From Mesostigma viride (lineage: Eukaryota; Streptophyta; Mesostigmatophyceae; Mesostigmatales; Mesostigmataceae): DNA of 64,000 nucleotides. The stretch lies in assembly GCA_009746045.1 (NCBI GenBank), contig RPFO01000080.1, positions 3,390,251-3,454,250 of the forward strand. The letters run 5' to 3'. The position numbers were made by a program, and so were the translations under genes. This document shows, one piece after another, positions 54,736 to 64,000 of the stretch. Position 1 is the stretch's first letter; every line of letters starts with the position of its first letter. The notes under the pieces are model-generated. The model saw nothing but the letters and a program-made list of their open reading frames with translations, had not been told where the DNA came from and did no database searches.

Positions 54736-56069
54736 ACTAGCATGGCACGAAGGCATACCATACAATAGCATGGCGTTGCCAAAGCGAAAAAAGAGATCTC
54801 GGTGGGGAGAAATTGCCCAGCAAAACTGACAACCATGCAAGGCAAAAAACTTGAATAACTTACGGTGGACATCGGCACATAATGAGTAGCCCAGATGTGC
54901 CGGGTGTAGAGTAAACGAGGCCGAAAATTTCGCGTAACTCAAAGGCATCTTTAGTAGCCTGTCAAGCGACGGGAACGAGTGGAAACCTGAAGAATGGCAA
55001 AAGACATTAAGTCGACTGCCATACATAAAAGATAGAGAATCAGTAGTACACAGCTCCCCTCATGGAGCAGTAAGCAAATGAGCGATGATTAACAAAGTGT
55101 GAGACAGATAGTCTATGCGACTCCTTGCGACTAAACGTGGCATGCATATGCGGGCGCTGATTAGGAACATTGGCTTACTTTATTTAGCGTAATGCGATTG
55201 CAGTAGCTTCGTGAAATGCCGCATGCGCACGATGTCACGAAATTTAAATTTCCTTTAGGAACAAAGACGAACAAATTGATGTAGCTGGCTAAGGACTACG
55301 CCATGGTAGGCTAGCTGTATCGGAGAGAGCGCTGTAGATGGCTGGAAAAATGATAACTCAATCATGCTAAACTGCGGCTCCAAAGGCTTGTTCTAGTGCG
55401 CCTTTGGCTTTCTTCTTCTTCAGGAGCAATAAGCCCGCGATTCTTTTTTAGTCCAAATATTCTTTCACCACTACTGACCGGCTGGCGACTGCAAATCGGC
55501 ATGGCCGGCTAATTATGAGGCAAGCGTCAACGTTGCAAGGGCAGACGCTTGTGATCGTTGATAAATTCGAAAAATCGTTCTCGCCCGGCGCGGCGGTTCA
55601 CAACTCCCACCTGCAAACTCGACTAGCACAGGTACGGGGGCGTTCCTGAAACCAGTCCCGTACACGCAACCGTTCTATCCGGCCCTCGGCAAATATAGAA
55701 TCTCTGCTGCACTTCCGCGGCGTGGGACACAACAACAACAACAACAACTTCCGCGGCGTGGGATTCAACTAACTAACTAACTAACTTCCGCGGCGTGGGA
55801 ACCAAGAACAAGAACAAGAACAAGAAAAACACGCAACCGCTCTGTGCCGTACCTAGAACGGGACAAGTACAAGACCGTATCGGCGAGTATAGATTCTCTG
55901 CTGCCCATGTGCGGCGTGGGACACAACAACAACAACAACAACAACAAGACCGTAACCGGGGTCCGTTTCGGTTACGGCGCCGTACTAGGCTCGGTTCGGT
56001 GTACGCGGCGTGTACGTAGCGTGACATTAATTCTAGTGGACGCCAAGTGGACGTAAAAAATGGCCTGTA
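54736..56069. other. CACTA-1 interior, microsatellites but no gene seen
   Basis: Unique sequence with (ACA)n at 55727-55747 and 55921-55949, (AAGAAC)n at 55803-55828 and three copies of CTTCCGCGGCGTGGGA between 55710 and 55800. No recognisable protein. Confidence 0.4.
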
Positions 56070-56473
56070 AGGCATACGACACAAAGTATACTTGCCGTAA
56101 ACTTTACGGCCCGTATACTTTGTGTCGTTTACGGTAGTAAATTTACTGCAGCATACGACACAAAGTATACGGGCCGTAAAGTTTACGGCCCGTATACTTT
56201 TTGTCGTATACTTTAGTAAATTTTACTTTAGTATACGACAAAAAGTATACGGTAGTAAGTTTTACGGCCCGTATACTTTTTTTCGTATACTAAAGTAAAA
56301 TTTACTTAAGTAAACGACAAAAAGTATACGGGCCGTAAAGTTTACGGCCCGTATACTTTTTGTCGTATATTGAAGTAAAGTTTACGTACCGTATACGGAG
56401 CCCGTATACGTTTAAGTACGGGCCGTATACGGGGCCCGTATACGTGTACGGGCCGTAAGTTTATAGTATAGTG
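56070..56473. repeat. CACTA-1 right subterminal repeats
   Basis: Dense TTTACGGCCCGTATAC palindromic-type units and TTTGTCGTATACTTTAGT variants, ending with the inverted CACTA terminus. Confidence 0.92.
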
Positions 56474-58680
56474 CCCGCGTAGGTTTTCTGGTGTTTATCG
56501 ATGACGCGAGCAGGGAATGCGGCGGGAGATTGAACGGAGGCGACCGAGGCCGGGAGTGCCGCGAGGGAGGTGGCGCTGTACCGCCTGAGCGGCACGGACG
56601 GGAGAACAGGCCTGCTGGATCTCAGCATAGGCCTCCTGGATGGCGGTGACGAAGGGCAAAGGGCTGCTGGGGTCCAGGAGGTCAGGCGCTGCCGTTGCCA
56701 AAAGGGGCAGGAGCCGGCAGCTTTCCGCCCACGACTGAGCGACGGAGCCCAAAAATGCTGCTGGGGCCAGCCGGGCGGCACGAGTCAGACCACAGCCACC
56801 CATCCGTGCAGGCAGGGAGGCAATGCGAATAGCATGTGGCGGGAGGTCGGGGCCCGGGACCAGCTGCGCCAAGGCCGACTGGATGCGTTCGTCGTGGCCC
56901 TCGGCGGCCAGCCGGACCTGAGCCGGAAGAGCGCCCGGAGCCAGTGAACGACGCGAGGGTGAGCGCAAAACCACAGAAGCAGACCCTTGGTCTGCGAATC
57001 ATGAAGGCGCGCAATCAAGGGCAGTACCTCAGTGCGTGCCTCGAGGGCGGCCCGCAGAGCATCGATGACAAACGCGGGGTCGCCAACCGGAACGCCGAGG
57101 ACATCCAACCCATGGAGGCGCTCGTCCCGGCCCAAGAGCTGGGGCGGGAAGCCGGAGCAATCACCTTGGGGCGAGTACACCGCGCACTTGGCCAGGGTCA
57201 ACTGGAGGTTGATGTCGGCCACCGCGGTCTGCAGTGCCAGCAGAGCCGCGGTGGTGTCCGGCACAGGGCCCAGAAGGTAGATATCATCCAAGTAGGCCTG
57301 AATAGCGACCGCCGGGTGGGCAGCATGGACCGCTTGGAGGCAACCCTGGAGGGGGGCGGCAAAGTACAGGGGTCCCAGGGGGTCCCCTTGCTGGGTGCCT
57401 GACCGCGACAGCAGGCCGCCGCGAGTGCCGTCCTCCATGATGTGAACCAGTTGGCCGGGCTGGCCGTAGCACACGGCTGTCCAAGCGTACAAGTCCTCGA
57501 AGGACTCCATGACGGCCGCAAACATGCTGGCGCGGGACAGACTGTTGAACGCGTTGTGGCAGTCGACCTTGACGACAACGTGGGTGGGGTGGGCCTCGAG
57601 GTAGGCCTGCACCGAATGGATGAGGATATCCGCCCCGCCTGGAGTCGTCACCCCCAGCTGGGCCGCCACCGAGCTAGGTCTCACCCGCTGCGAGGGGCGG
57701 GCAGAAAAAGGCACGGAGCTCGGGCGCCTTTTGGCGGCAGATCACTTTGCCCACGAGCTTGCGGAGCACCTCACCGCAGGCGATCGGGCGCACCTTGCCC
57801 TCGGGGGGGGCAAGACACCCTTGAGCAGAGCGAGGAGGCGAGCGCCCGCTAACCACTCGCGCGCAGCGGGAGGAACGCGACCAGCCGCCAGGTCAATGAG
57901 GGTGTCAAAGAGAATGTCCTCGCCCCCGGTAGAGGAAGCCCGCGGGACCGCACGCATCACCTCCAGGAAGCAGTCGCGGTCCAGCCGGAGGGGGGCCGGC
58001 AGGGGGTCCGGCACGGGCAGCTGGAAGCCGGGCTCCGCAGGGTGAAGAGCCTCCAAGGCCGCCAGGGTAGCCGCATTGGCGGGGGCCAGCTTGGCCATTT
58101 CCAAGCGGGTCATGGCCCGGCTGAGCTGCCCCTCGCGGACGAGGCGGATGACGTCGGCGGCCACCCGCTCGAAGTTGACCTCCCCCGACAGCCGGGCCGT
58201 GCGCGGGGGCGGCACGCCAAACAGCCCCTCCCAGTCCCCCTGCAGAAAGCGTCGGCAACGGGCAATAACCGCACCCTGGAGGCCGCGCACACCACGCCCG
58301 AGAGGGGTGAGGAGCAGGCGGGGGGTCACCATGTGCAGTTTAAAGCCCAGCGGGTCGTCCGGAGCGGCGTGCATGCGCCGGAGAGAAACGATTGCACATT
58401 GCGCGAAAAGGCTACGCGCGCGGTGGGGGAGGTCGGTCAGGGTAGACGTCGGGTTGATGGCGCATGCATCCCAGGGAACCGTGTCAAGCCAACGCCAACT
58501 GGCCGAGTAGTCGGGCGGCAGGGGCTGGGAGCCGGTGGGAGCCGAGGCGGGAGGGGGGGAGGGGGCCGGGACTGCTGGCCGGTTGAGGGGCCGTTGAGCA
58601 ACACAGGCGCGCGCGTGCTGAGCGCGCCCGTGAATGGAGTACACCCGCTGGCAGTGAGCTTCCGGGCACCGGTAACAGCT
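56474..58680 (-). pseudogene. LINE reverse transcriptase region
   Basis: Upstream (58680 to about 57860) is a helical region (PWDACAINPTSTLTDLPHRA ...). A frameshift near 57750-57860 precedes KVRPIACGEVLRKLVGKV, the conserved entry to RT. A stop near 57674 and another shift are followed by VVVKVDCHNAFNSLSRA (motif A with catalytic Asp), SRSGTQQGDPLGPLYFA (motif B) and QAYLDDIYLLG (motif C with D-D). Thumb and linker sequence continues to PFVTAIQEAYAEIQQA, where the CACTA element cuts in. Motifs are R2/CRE-like. Confidence 0.9.
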
Positions 58681-59390
58681 CATGGCCTGCAGATCCGCCG
58701 CGCCGAGATCGGGGTGCACAGCGCGAAGGTGCTGGCAGAGGAGGTTACGGTTGTGGAACACACCAGCACACGGGGACCCCGTGGGAAGCAGCACGGCACA
58801 CCGGTGAAGGCCGTCGGCGGGCGCTGAGTGGCGGGGAGCGGCGCCAGCAAAGGCAGGACGTGGGGCCTGCGGCGTCTCCCCAGCCGGGCCGGCAGGCGCG
58901 CGCACCACGACCCGACCAGCGCCCGGCCTGCCCGCCGGGGCCACGGAGGAGGCAGTGCCCACCGGGGAGACCCCCAGCGGAGGGGGATCGAGAACGCCGG
59001 CGCCCCTCCCGGGGGACTCGCCAGCGCGCCCGCGACCACCCCAGGCCCCGGCAACGAGGCCGGGGGCGGCGGCCGAGGGGTCGGGGAGGCAGCTGGCCCC
59101 GGGGCCCGGTGGGGACCCGGCAGGGGACCCAGCGAGACCGGGGGCGGGCCGAGAGGAAGCGCAGTCCCAGGGGGCGGCACAACAGCCCGGCACAACGGGC
59201 AGCGCGGCGCGGAGTGGAGCAAGCTGCGCGCGATGCACGCTTGATGGAATGTGTGGCCGCACGCGGGCAGGCGACACAAGCCATCCCCCGGCCGGAAGGG
59301 CTCAAGGCAGATGGCACAGGAGCCCGACTCGGGGTCGTCCCCCTCCAGAAGGGACCGGACATGAGGGGGGGCGGGTCCCAGCCGGCCTCC
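58681..59390 (-). pseudogene. LINE RING-H2 finger and C2H2 fingers
   Basis: One frame (59390 to about 59100) encodes a RING-H2 domain, CAICLEPF ... PACGHTFHQAC ... CPLC, the C3H2C3 arrangement normally found in E3 ubiquitin ligases, then a Pro/Gly-rich linker. In a neighbouring frame (about 58840-58680) are two C2H2-like fingers: C-AGVFHNRNLLCQHLRAVH and CPEAHCQRVYSIHGRAQH. C2H2 fingers at the N-terminus are usual in R2-like LINEs for DNA recognition; RING is not. Two frameshifts separate these parts from the PHD frame. Confidence 0.8.
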
Positions 59391-60751
59391 CAGCAACCCG
59401 GGAGAGCAGCAATCTGGGCGCGCGAGAGGATGCCGACCGGTTGGTCAGCCGCGGGGTGCCATTCGTGCGGGATGCCTGCCAACTCCAGGATGTCGTGGAG
59501 GAAGGCAGAAACAGGCGTCCCCGCGGTTAGGGGCTGGGCGCGCCCGGCCGAGTCCACCAAGATGGCCTGGCCGCCCTGAACCGCGATGGGGGCCCCGAAC
59601 TCCACACGCAGCATGGCGGCCTGCGCCAGGCTGAGGGAGGTGATGAGAAAGCCCCCACTGGCAACCGGGCCGGGAGGCGGGGCCTGGGCGTCCAAGAAGA
59701 GGCGAAGCTGCCGCGGGGACATGAGGCCCAGGTCGGCGCCGCCCGCGAGGTAGGCCGCCCGCACCGAGACCTGTGCGTCTCGAGCCACCGCCGTGACGAA
59801 CTCGACCACCTCCTGACCCACCCGCTCGTCCAGGGAAAGCAGCTCTTCCTGCCGGGCGGCCGGGAGATGCCACGGCAGCCGGCAGCCGGCGTGATATCCT
59901 TCCAAGACATACCCCCAAAGAGTCGAGGCCGTCACCGGGGGGCGGCGGAAAGAAATGTCGCCCGCACCGCGCACTAGGGCCAGGAAGGCCGGGGGCCTAG
60001 GGAGCGGGGAAGGCGGCCTGCAACCCGACCGCGTCCAGCAACAAAGGGCAGTACGCCCAAGAAAAGGTGGCGCGGCCCACCACGCCGACAATGTGCGAGG
60101 GCGGCCACGAGGTGAACGCGTGGGCCCGGGGGCCGCCGTCCCACGCGGCAAGGACGGGGGTGGCGGCTGGGTGGCCAACCGCGGCCGGGGAAGGGAGGCC
60201 AGAGCGTCGGGGAGCGAGGGGCCGGGGGCGGGGCCGGGGTCGCCAGGCCCGCCGGGGGTCGGCCGGGCCCAGCCCAGGCGACAGCGCCGCGCCCCCGTCG
60301 GCGGGGCCAGGCGACGGGTGGGGCCCCGGGGCCGAGGGCGCCAGGGCCCGAGCAACGGCGGCCCCATCGGGCAGGCCACGGCCCGCCCCGAGGGCCTCGG
60401 CAGGGGGGCACACGGGGCAGGGGGCCGGAGCACCCAGCGGGGAGGGCAGCCCGGGGGCCCGCGGGGGGGACAGCGCGGGCACGTCCAGGAGCCCGGCGGG
60501 ACCCGGTAGAGCCGGGGAGTAAGACACTGCAAGTGCCACCCGGAATTGCAAGCATCACAAACTAACATGTGGTGCCCGCGGTGCCCGCTCCGGCAGACCT
60601 CGCAGACCAAGGAGGGGGAGACCGGGGCGCCCGAGCCCCCCGCAGCCGGGTCGCCCACCTCCGCAAGAAGGGCCGCAAGCCGAGAGGACCGCCGAGGCGC
60701 CAACCGGGGAGCGGGGGAGCCGTTGGGCGAAGGGGGTCGTGGGTCGTCCAT
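59391..60751 (-). pseudogene. LINE ORF N-terminus with PHD finger
   Basis: First ATG at 60751 (MDDPRPPSPNGSP). Residues 50-94 form a canonical PHD finger: C50, C53, C65, C68, H73, C76, C91, C94 (C4HC3; VCDACNSGWHLQC core). A long Pro/Arg/Gly-rich linker follows, then from about residue 290 a folded-looking segment (GYVLEGYHAGCRLPWHLPA ... RVEFGAPIAVQGGQAILVD ... GIPHEWHPA) that could be an OTU-like protease domain, though I cannot confirm this. PHD fingers read histone tails and could steer integration; PHD domains are known in CR1-type ORF1 but unusual in R2-type ORFs. Confidence 0.82.
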
Positions 60752-60860
60752 GAACAATCAGGGCAGGCGTGGCAGCCACCGAGGGGGGGGGCGGGGGGTG
60801 TGGGGGGCGGAGCCCCCCACGCGGGGGGTTTGGGGGGCGGCAGCCCCCAACGCGCGCTGC
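60752..60860 (-). other. LINE leader between monomers and ATG
   Basis: About 110 bp, extremely G/C-rich on both strands with long G-runs (GGGGGGGGCGGGGGGTGT on the plus strand), so able to form quadruplexes near the start codon. Confidence 0.6.
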
Positions 60861-62900
60861 CGCCTGCCGTCCGGCACTTTGAAGCCCGCCGGTGCTATAA
60901 TTCCTATCGTCCACGCATGTTTTCCCCTGCCTCAAACCGCACGTTGCATTTAAATCTGGAGCCCAAAATTCACTGAAAACGTGTGCCAGCCGGTAGCAAA
61001 CTGGGCCAAGCTGCCACGGAATGGTGGTACCGCCTGCCGTCCGGCACTTTGAAGCCCGCCGGTGCTATAATTCCTATCGTCCACGCATGTTTTCCCCTGC
61101 CTCAAACCGCACGTTGCATTTAAATCTGGAGCCCAAAATTCACTGAAAACGTGTGCCAGCCGGTAGCAAACTGGGCCAAGCTGCCACGGAATGGTGGTAC
61201 CGCCTGCCGTCCGGCACTTTGAAGCCCGCCGGTGCTATAATTCCTATCGTCCACGCATGTTTTCCCCTGCCTCAAACCGCACGTTGCATTTAAATCTGGA
61301 GCCCAAAATTCACTGAAAACGTGTGCCAGCCGGTAGCAAACTGGGCCAAGCTGCCACGGAATGGTGGTACCGCCTGCCGTCCGGCACTTTGAAGCCCGCC
61401 GGTGCTATAATTCCTATCGTCCACGCATGTTTTCCCCTGCCTCAAACCGCACGTTGCATTTAAATCTGGAGCCCAAAATTCACTGAAAACGTGTGCCAGC
61501 CGGTAGCAAACTGGGCCAAGCTGCCACGGAATGGTGGTACCGCCTGCCGTCCGGCACTTTGAAGCCCGCCGGTGCTATAATTCCTATCGTCCACGCATGT
61601 TTTCCCCTGCCTCAAACCGCACGTTGCATTTAAATCTGGAGCCCAAAATTCACTGAAAACGTGTGCCAGCCGGTAGCAAACTGGGCCAAGCTGCCACGGA
61701 ATGGTGGTACCGCCTGCCGTCCGGCACTTTGAAGCCCGCCGGTGCTATAATTCCTATCGTCCACGCATGTTTTCCCCTGCCTCAAACCGCACGTTGCATT
61801 TAAATCTGGAGCCCAAAATTCACTGAAAACGTGTGCCAGCCGGTAGCAAACTGGGCCAAGCTGCCACGGAATGGTGGTACCGCCTGCCGTCCGGCACTTT
61901 GAAGCCCGCCGGTGCTATAATTCCTATCGTCCACGCATGTTTTCCCCTGCCTCAAACCGCACGTTGCATTTAAATCTGGAGCCCAAAATTCACTGAAAAC
62001 GTGTGCCAGCCGGTAGCAAACTGGGCCAAGCTGCCACGGAATGGTGGTACCGCCTGCCGTCCGGCACTTTGAAGCCCGCCGGTGCTATAATTCCTATCGT
62101 CCACGCATGTTTTCCCCTGCCTCAAACCGCACGTTGCATTTAAATCTGGAGCCCAAAATTCACTGAAAACGTGTGCCAGCCGGTAGCAAACTGGGCCAAG
62201 CTGCCACGGAATGGTGGTACCGCCTGCCGTCCGGCACTTTGAAGCCCGCCGGTGCTATAATTCCTATCGTCCACGCATGTTTTCCCCTGCCTCAAACCGC
62301 ACGTTGCATTTAAATCTGGAGCCCAAAATTCACTGAAAACGTGTGCCAGCCGGTAGCAAACTGGGCCAAGCTGCCACGGAATGGTGGTACCGCCTGCCGT
62401 CCGGCACTTTGAAGCCCGCCGGTGCTATAATTCCTATCGTCCACGCATGTTTTCCCCTGCCTCAAACCGCACGTTGCATTTAAATCTGGAGCCCAAAATT
62501 CACTGAAAACGTGTGCCAGCCGGTAGCAAACTGGGCCAAGCTGCCACGGAATGGTGGTACCGCCTGCCGTCCGGCACTTTGAAGCCCGCCGGTGCTATAA
62601 TTCCTATCGTCCACGCATGTTTTCCCCTGCCTCAAACCGCACGTTGCATTTAAATCTGGAGCCCAAAATTCACTGAAAACGTGTGCCAGCCGGTAGCAAA
62701 CTGGGCCAAGCTGCCACGGAATGGTGGTACCGCCTGCCGTCCGGCACTTTGAAGCCCGCCGGTGCTATAATTCCTATCGTCCACGCATGTTTTCCCCTGC
62801 CTCAAACCGCACGTTGCATTTAAATCTGGAGCCCAAAATTCACTGAAAACGTGTGCCAGCCGGTAGCAAACTGGGCAAGCTGCCACGGAATGGTGGGACC
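60861..62900 (-). repeat. Twelve tandem 170-bp monomers at the LINE 5' end
   Basis: Units start CGCCTGCCGTCCGGCACTTT at 60861, 61031 and every 170 bp to 62731. Copies are essentially identical, except the last, which lacks one C and ends GGTGGGACC. The array ends exactly at 62900, next to the LINE's 14-bp TSD, so it belongs to the LINE. In LINE sense each unit contains AT-rich motifs (AGGAATTATAGC, GATTTAAATG) that could act as core promoters. Mouse L1 has analogous promoter monomers. Confidence 0.95.
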
Positions 62901-62914
62901 GCACACACATATGT

Positions 62915-64000
62915 GGACCTCCTTGGGGTCATGTCATTGGTCATATTGCAATGTCCTATGGGTGCTAAATATAGCACCCCCTGGCAGGGGGTGCGCAGGG
63001 TGCGAGACAAGAGACACATATAATGCGATATTGGATGTCAAATCTTATTTGTTGGTCCTGGATTGAACAAGGCAGTGAGAAAGGAAGCTAGAAAGGGCTC
63101 CTGAACACTGACATCATGGGGTGGAGCAGGGACCCAGCTGCAAGCTCTAAAAATAAATGCCCGCTACAAATAGCGGACAGTTTGGTTGGTGACGCCTGCT
63201 AGCATTACAAAGCTAAATTCTCATCCCGTAGCAACAAAAAACATCATGGATGATCAAACATGCTAATTACATCCTGTCCAGGCTGCAGAACATCCATCAT
63301 AGCATATAAAGATAGGTAACCACGCCTATGCACAGTCACATTTGTACGTATCATAGCATGGTAAGGGCACACCCTTGAAACCACACAAGCCAAACACGAT
63401 GCTCACTTTTTTCTTGTGCTGATGCTGTAATAAACAAGTGCAAGTAGGCCTAGCTCAACGACAGTGCTAGCTAGTGCTCCCTGTATGCTGGGCTTTATTA
63501 TAGTAGCTGCTAACTGGCTATGGGGTGTCCTCTACTAACAAAACCAAAAAGCTAACCAAAACCTGGCCAAGATACCATCTTTCCAAAGAATGTAGGCAAG
63601 AAAACCCATCACAATACCATGCACAACATATCTAATCATTACATCGATCGTTACTCTAGTATATAGGATGAAGACGCAGCTAACCATGAACAAAACGGAT
63701 GATAAACTGGGCGAAATGGTTGTACGCAGCCACCAAGACAAACCATTACATAAAAGTAGTAAGGGGGAACTTTAACACCACGAAACCTTAATAATAAGTC
63801 CGGGATTACTTACCAAGCGATAAAACCACTTTACCTCCTTCACGGCAGCGGCAGGGACTGCAAACTGCGCCAGGTCCAACTACAGCAAAAAAGGCTGGCT
63901 GACAGGTAGCAAGCTCATGACAGAAACGATGCCCCGAGGCTATTCTGGCCCACAGCGCTGATGAACTACTATGCGATATACATCATAAGAAAGTTAATCG
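62915..64000. other. Unassigned sequence at the right edge
   Basis: No recognised gene. A perfect hairpin GCACCCCC-TGGCA-GGGGGTGC lies at 62974-62994. CCGCTACAAATAGCGGACAG near 63162 resembles TCTATAAATAGCGGGCAGTT near 49591, on the other side of the LINE. A 68-codon hydrophobic frame (63741-63535, minus) has no domain I can name. Confidence 0.4.

Larger units (their letters stand above)
50666..56473. mobile_element. CACTA DNA transposon 1 (5,808 bp) in the LINE ORF
   Basis: Both ends begin CACTATACTATAAA and match over 38 bp with two differences (50666-50703 and 56436-56473). A 2-bp CC duplication (50664-50665, 56474-56475) is proven by the empty site in the LINE copy near 11970. Both ends hold long blocks of TTTACGG/GTATACG repeats. 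The centre is an 11-unit polypurine repeat and a 398-bp higher-order minisatellite, with no transposase seen; thus non-autonomous. Confidence 0.93.
49677..62914 (-). mobile_element. LINE family L, near full-length, with perfect 14-bp TSD
   Basis: LINE 49691-62900 on the minus strand, about 7.4 kb without the nested CACTA element. Direct repeats GCACACACATATGT lie at 49677-49690 and 62901-62914. The order 5' to 3' is: twelve 170-bp monomers, short leader, ORF with PHD, RING and C2H2 fingers, RT, CCHC finger and restriction-like endonuclease, then a short 3' UTR ending CTGCTGTAAGTAATTATATTA without poly(A). Domain layout places it with single-ORF, endonuclease-at-C-terminus LINEs (CRE/R2/NeSL-like). 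Several frame breaks suggest it is inactive. Confidence 0.94.

Noticed and set aside
58828-59579. Plus-strand GC-rich open frames opposite the LINE ORF
   Set aside because: Antisense shadows of the GC-rich LINE coding strand, where RING, PHD and RT motifs lie on the minus strand.
60861-62900. Centromeric satellite
   Set aside because: The 170-bp unit length is suggestive, but the array ends exactly at the LINE TSD and adjoins its ORF, so it is better explained as a LINE 5' region.

Overview
This is a transposon-dense stretch of a eukaryotic nuclear genome. Almost every stretch that can be identified is a transposable element, and many are inserted into one another. I see no convincing host gene, rRNA, tRNA, bacterial operon or CRISPR array. 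The mix is Ty3/gypsy, unusual Ty1/copia-like elements, an R2/CRE-type LINE, and CACTA, hAT-like, piggyBac-like and unassigned terminal-inverted-repeat (TIR) DNA elements, with moderate GC. That suggests an alga or another protist with a repeat-swollen genome. The taxonomic guess is inference and weak.

Layout. 1-4316 is a frame-broken Ty3/gypsy element (gag, protease, RT, RNase H) cut off by DNA element C1 (4317-5660), then a fragment of a hAT-like family (5661-5745). Copia-like element A1 (5746-10183) is cut inside RT by a sister copy, A2, which is spread over 10184-11196, 22680-25075 and 37473-38183. Two insertions split A2. The first is an 11.5-kb TIR element D (11197-22679) in gag; D itself carries a 5'-truncated LINE (11783-12937), a 5.7-kb foldback palindrome (about 14.3-20.0 kb) and a LINE relic. 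The second is a complete LTR element B (25076-37472) with near-identical 443/444-bp LTRs; its RT is split by a 5,075-bp CACTA element (30470-35544) whose removal restores the reading frame exactly.

From 38.2 to 49.7 kb, little-understood sequence separates a second copy of element C (39555-41310), a piggyBac-like element (41992-43690, TTAA duplications) and a hAT-like element (45362-47110, 8-bp duplications) that contains a 62-bp LINE stub. 49691-62900 (minus strand) is a near full-length LINE with a perfect 14-bp target-site duplication (TSD). It encodes PHD, RING and C2H2 fingers, RT and an R2-type endonuclease, and has twelve 170-bp tandem monomers at its 5' end. A second CACTA element (50666-56473), filled with minisatellites, interrupts it. 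62915-64000 has no recognised gene.

Most noteworthy are: (1) two related copia-like families whose domains run gag-integrase-protease-RT-RNase H, with protease between integrase and RT and an altered D-T-[Q/N] protease motif; (2) the PHD+RING LINE with a monomer-array 5' end; (3) the foldback palindrome built of palindromic satellites; (4) 2-4 bp filler-like indels that outnumber substitutions between A1 and A2. Coordinates of TIRs, LTRs and TSDs were read base by base. Domain limits are approximate.
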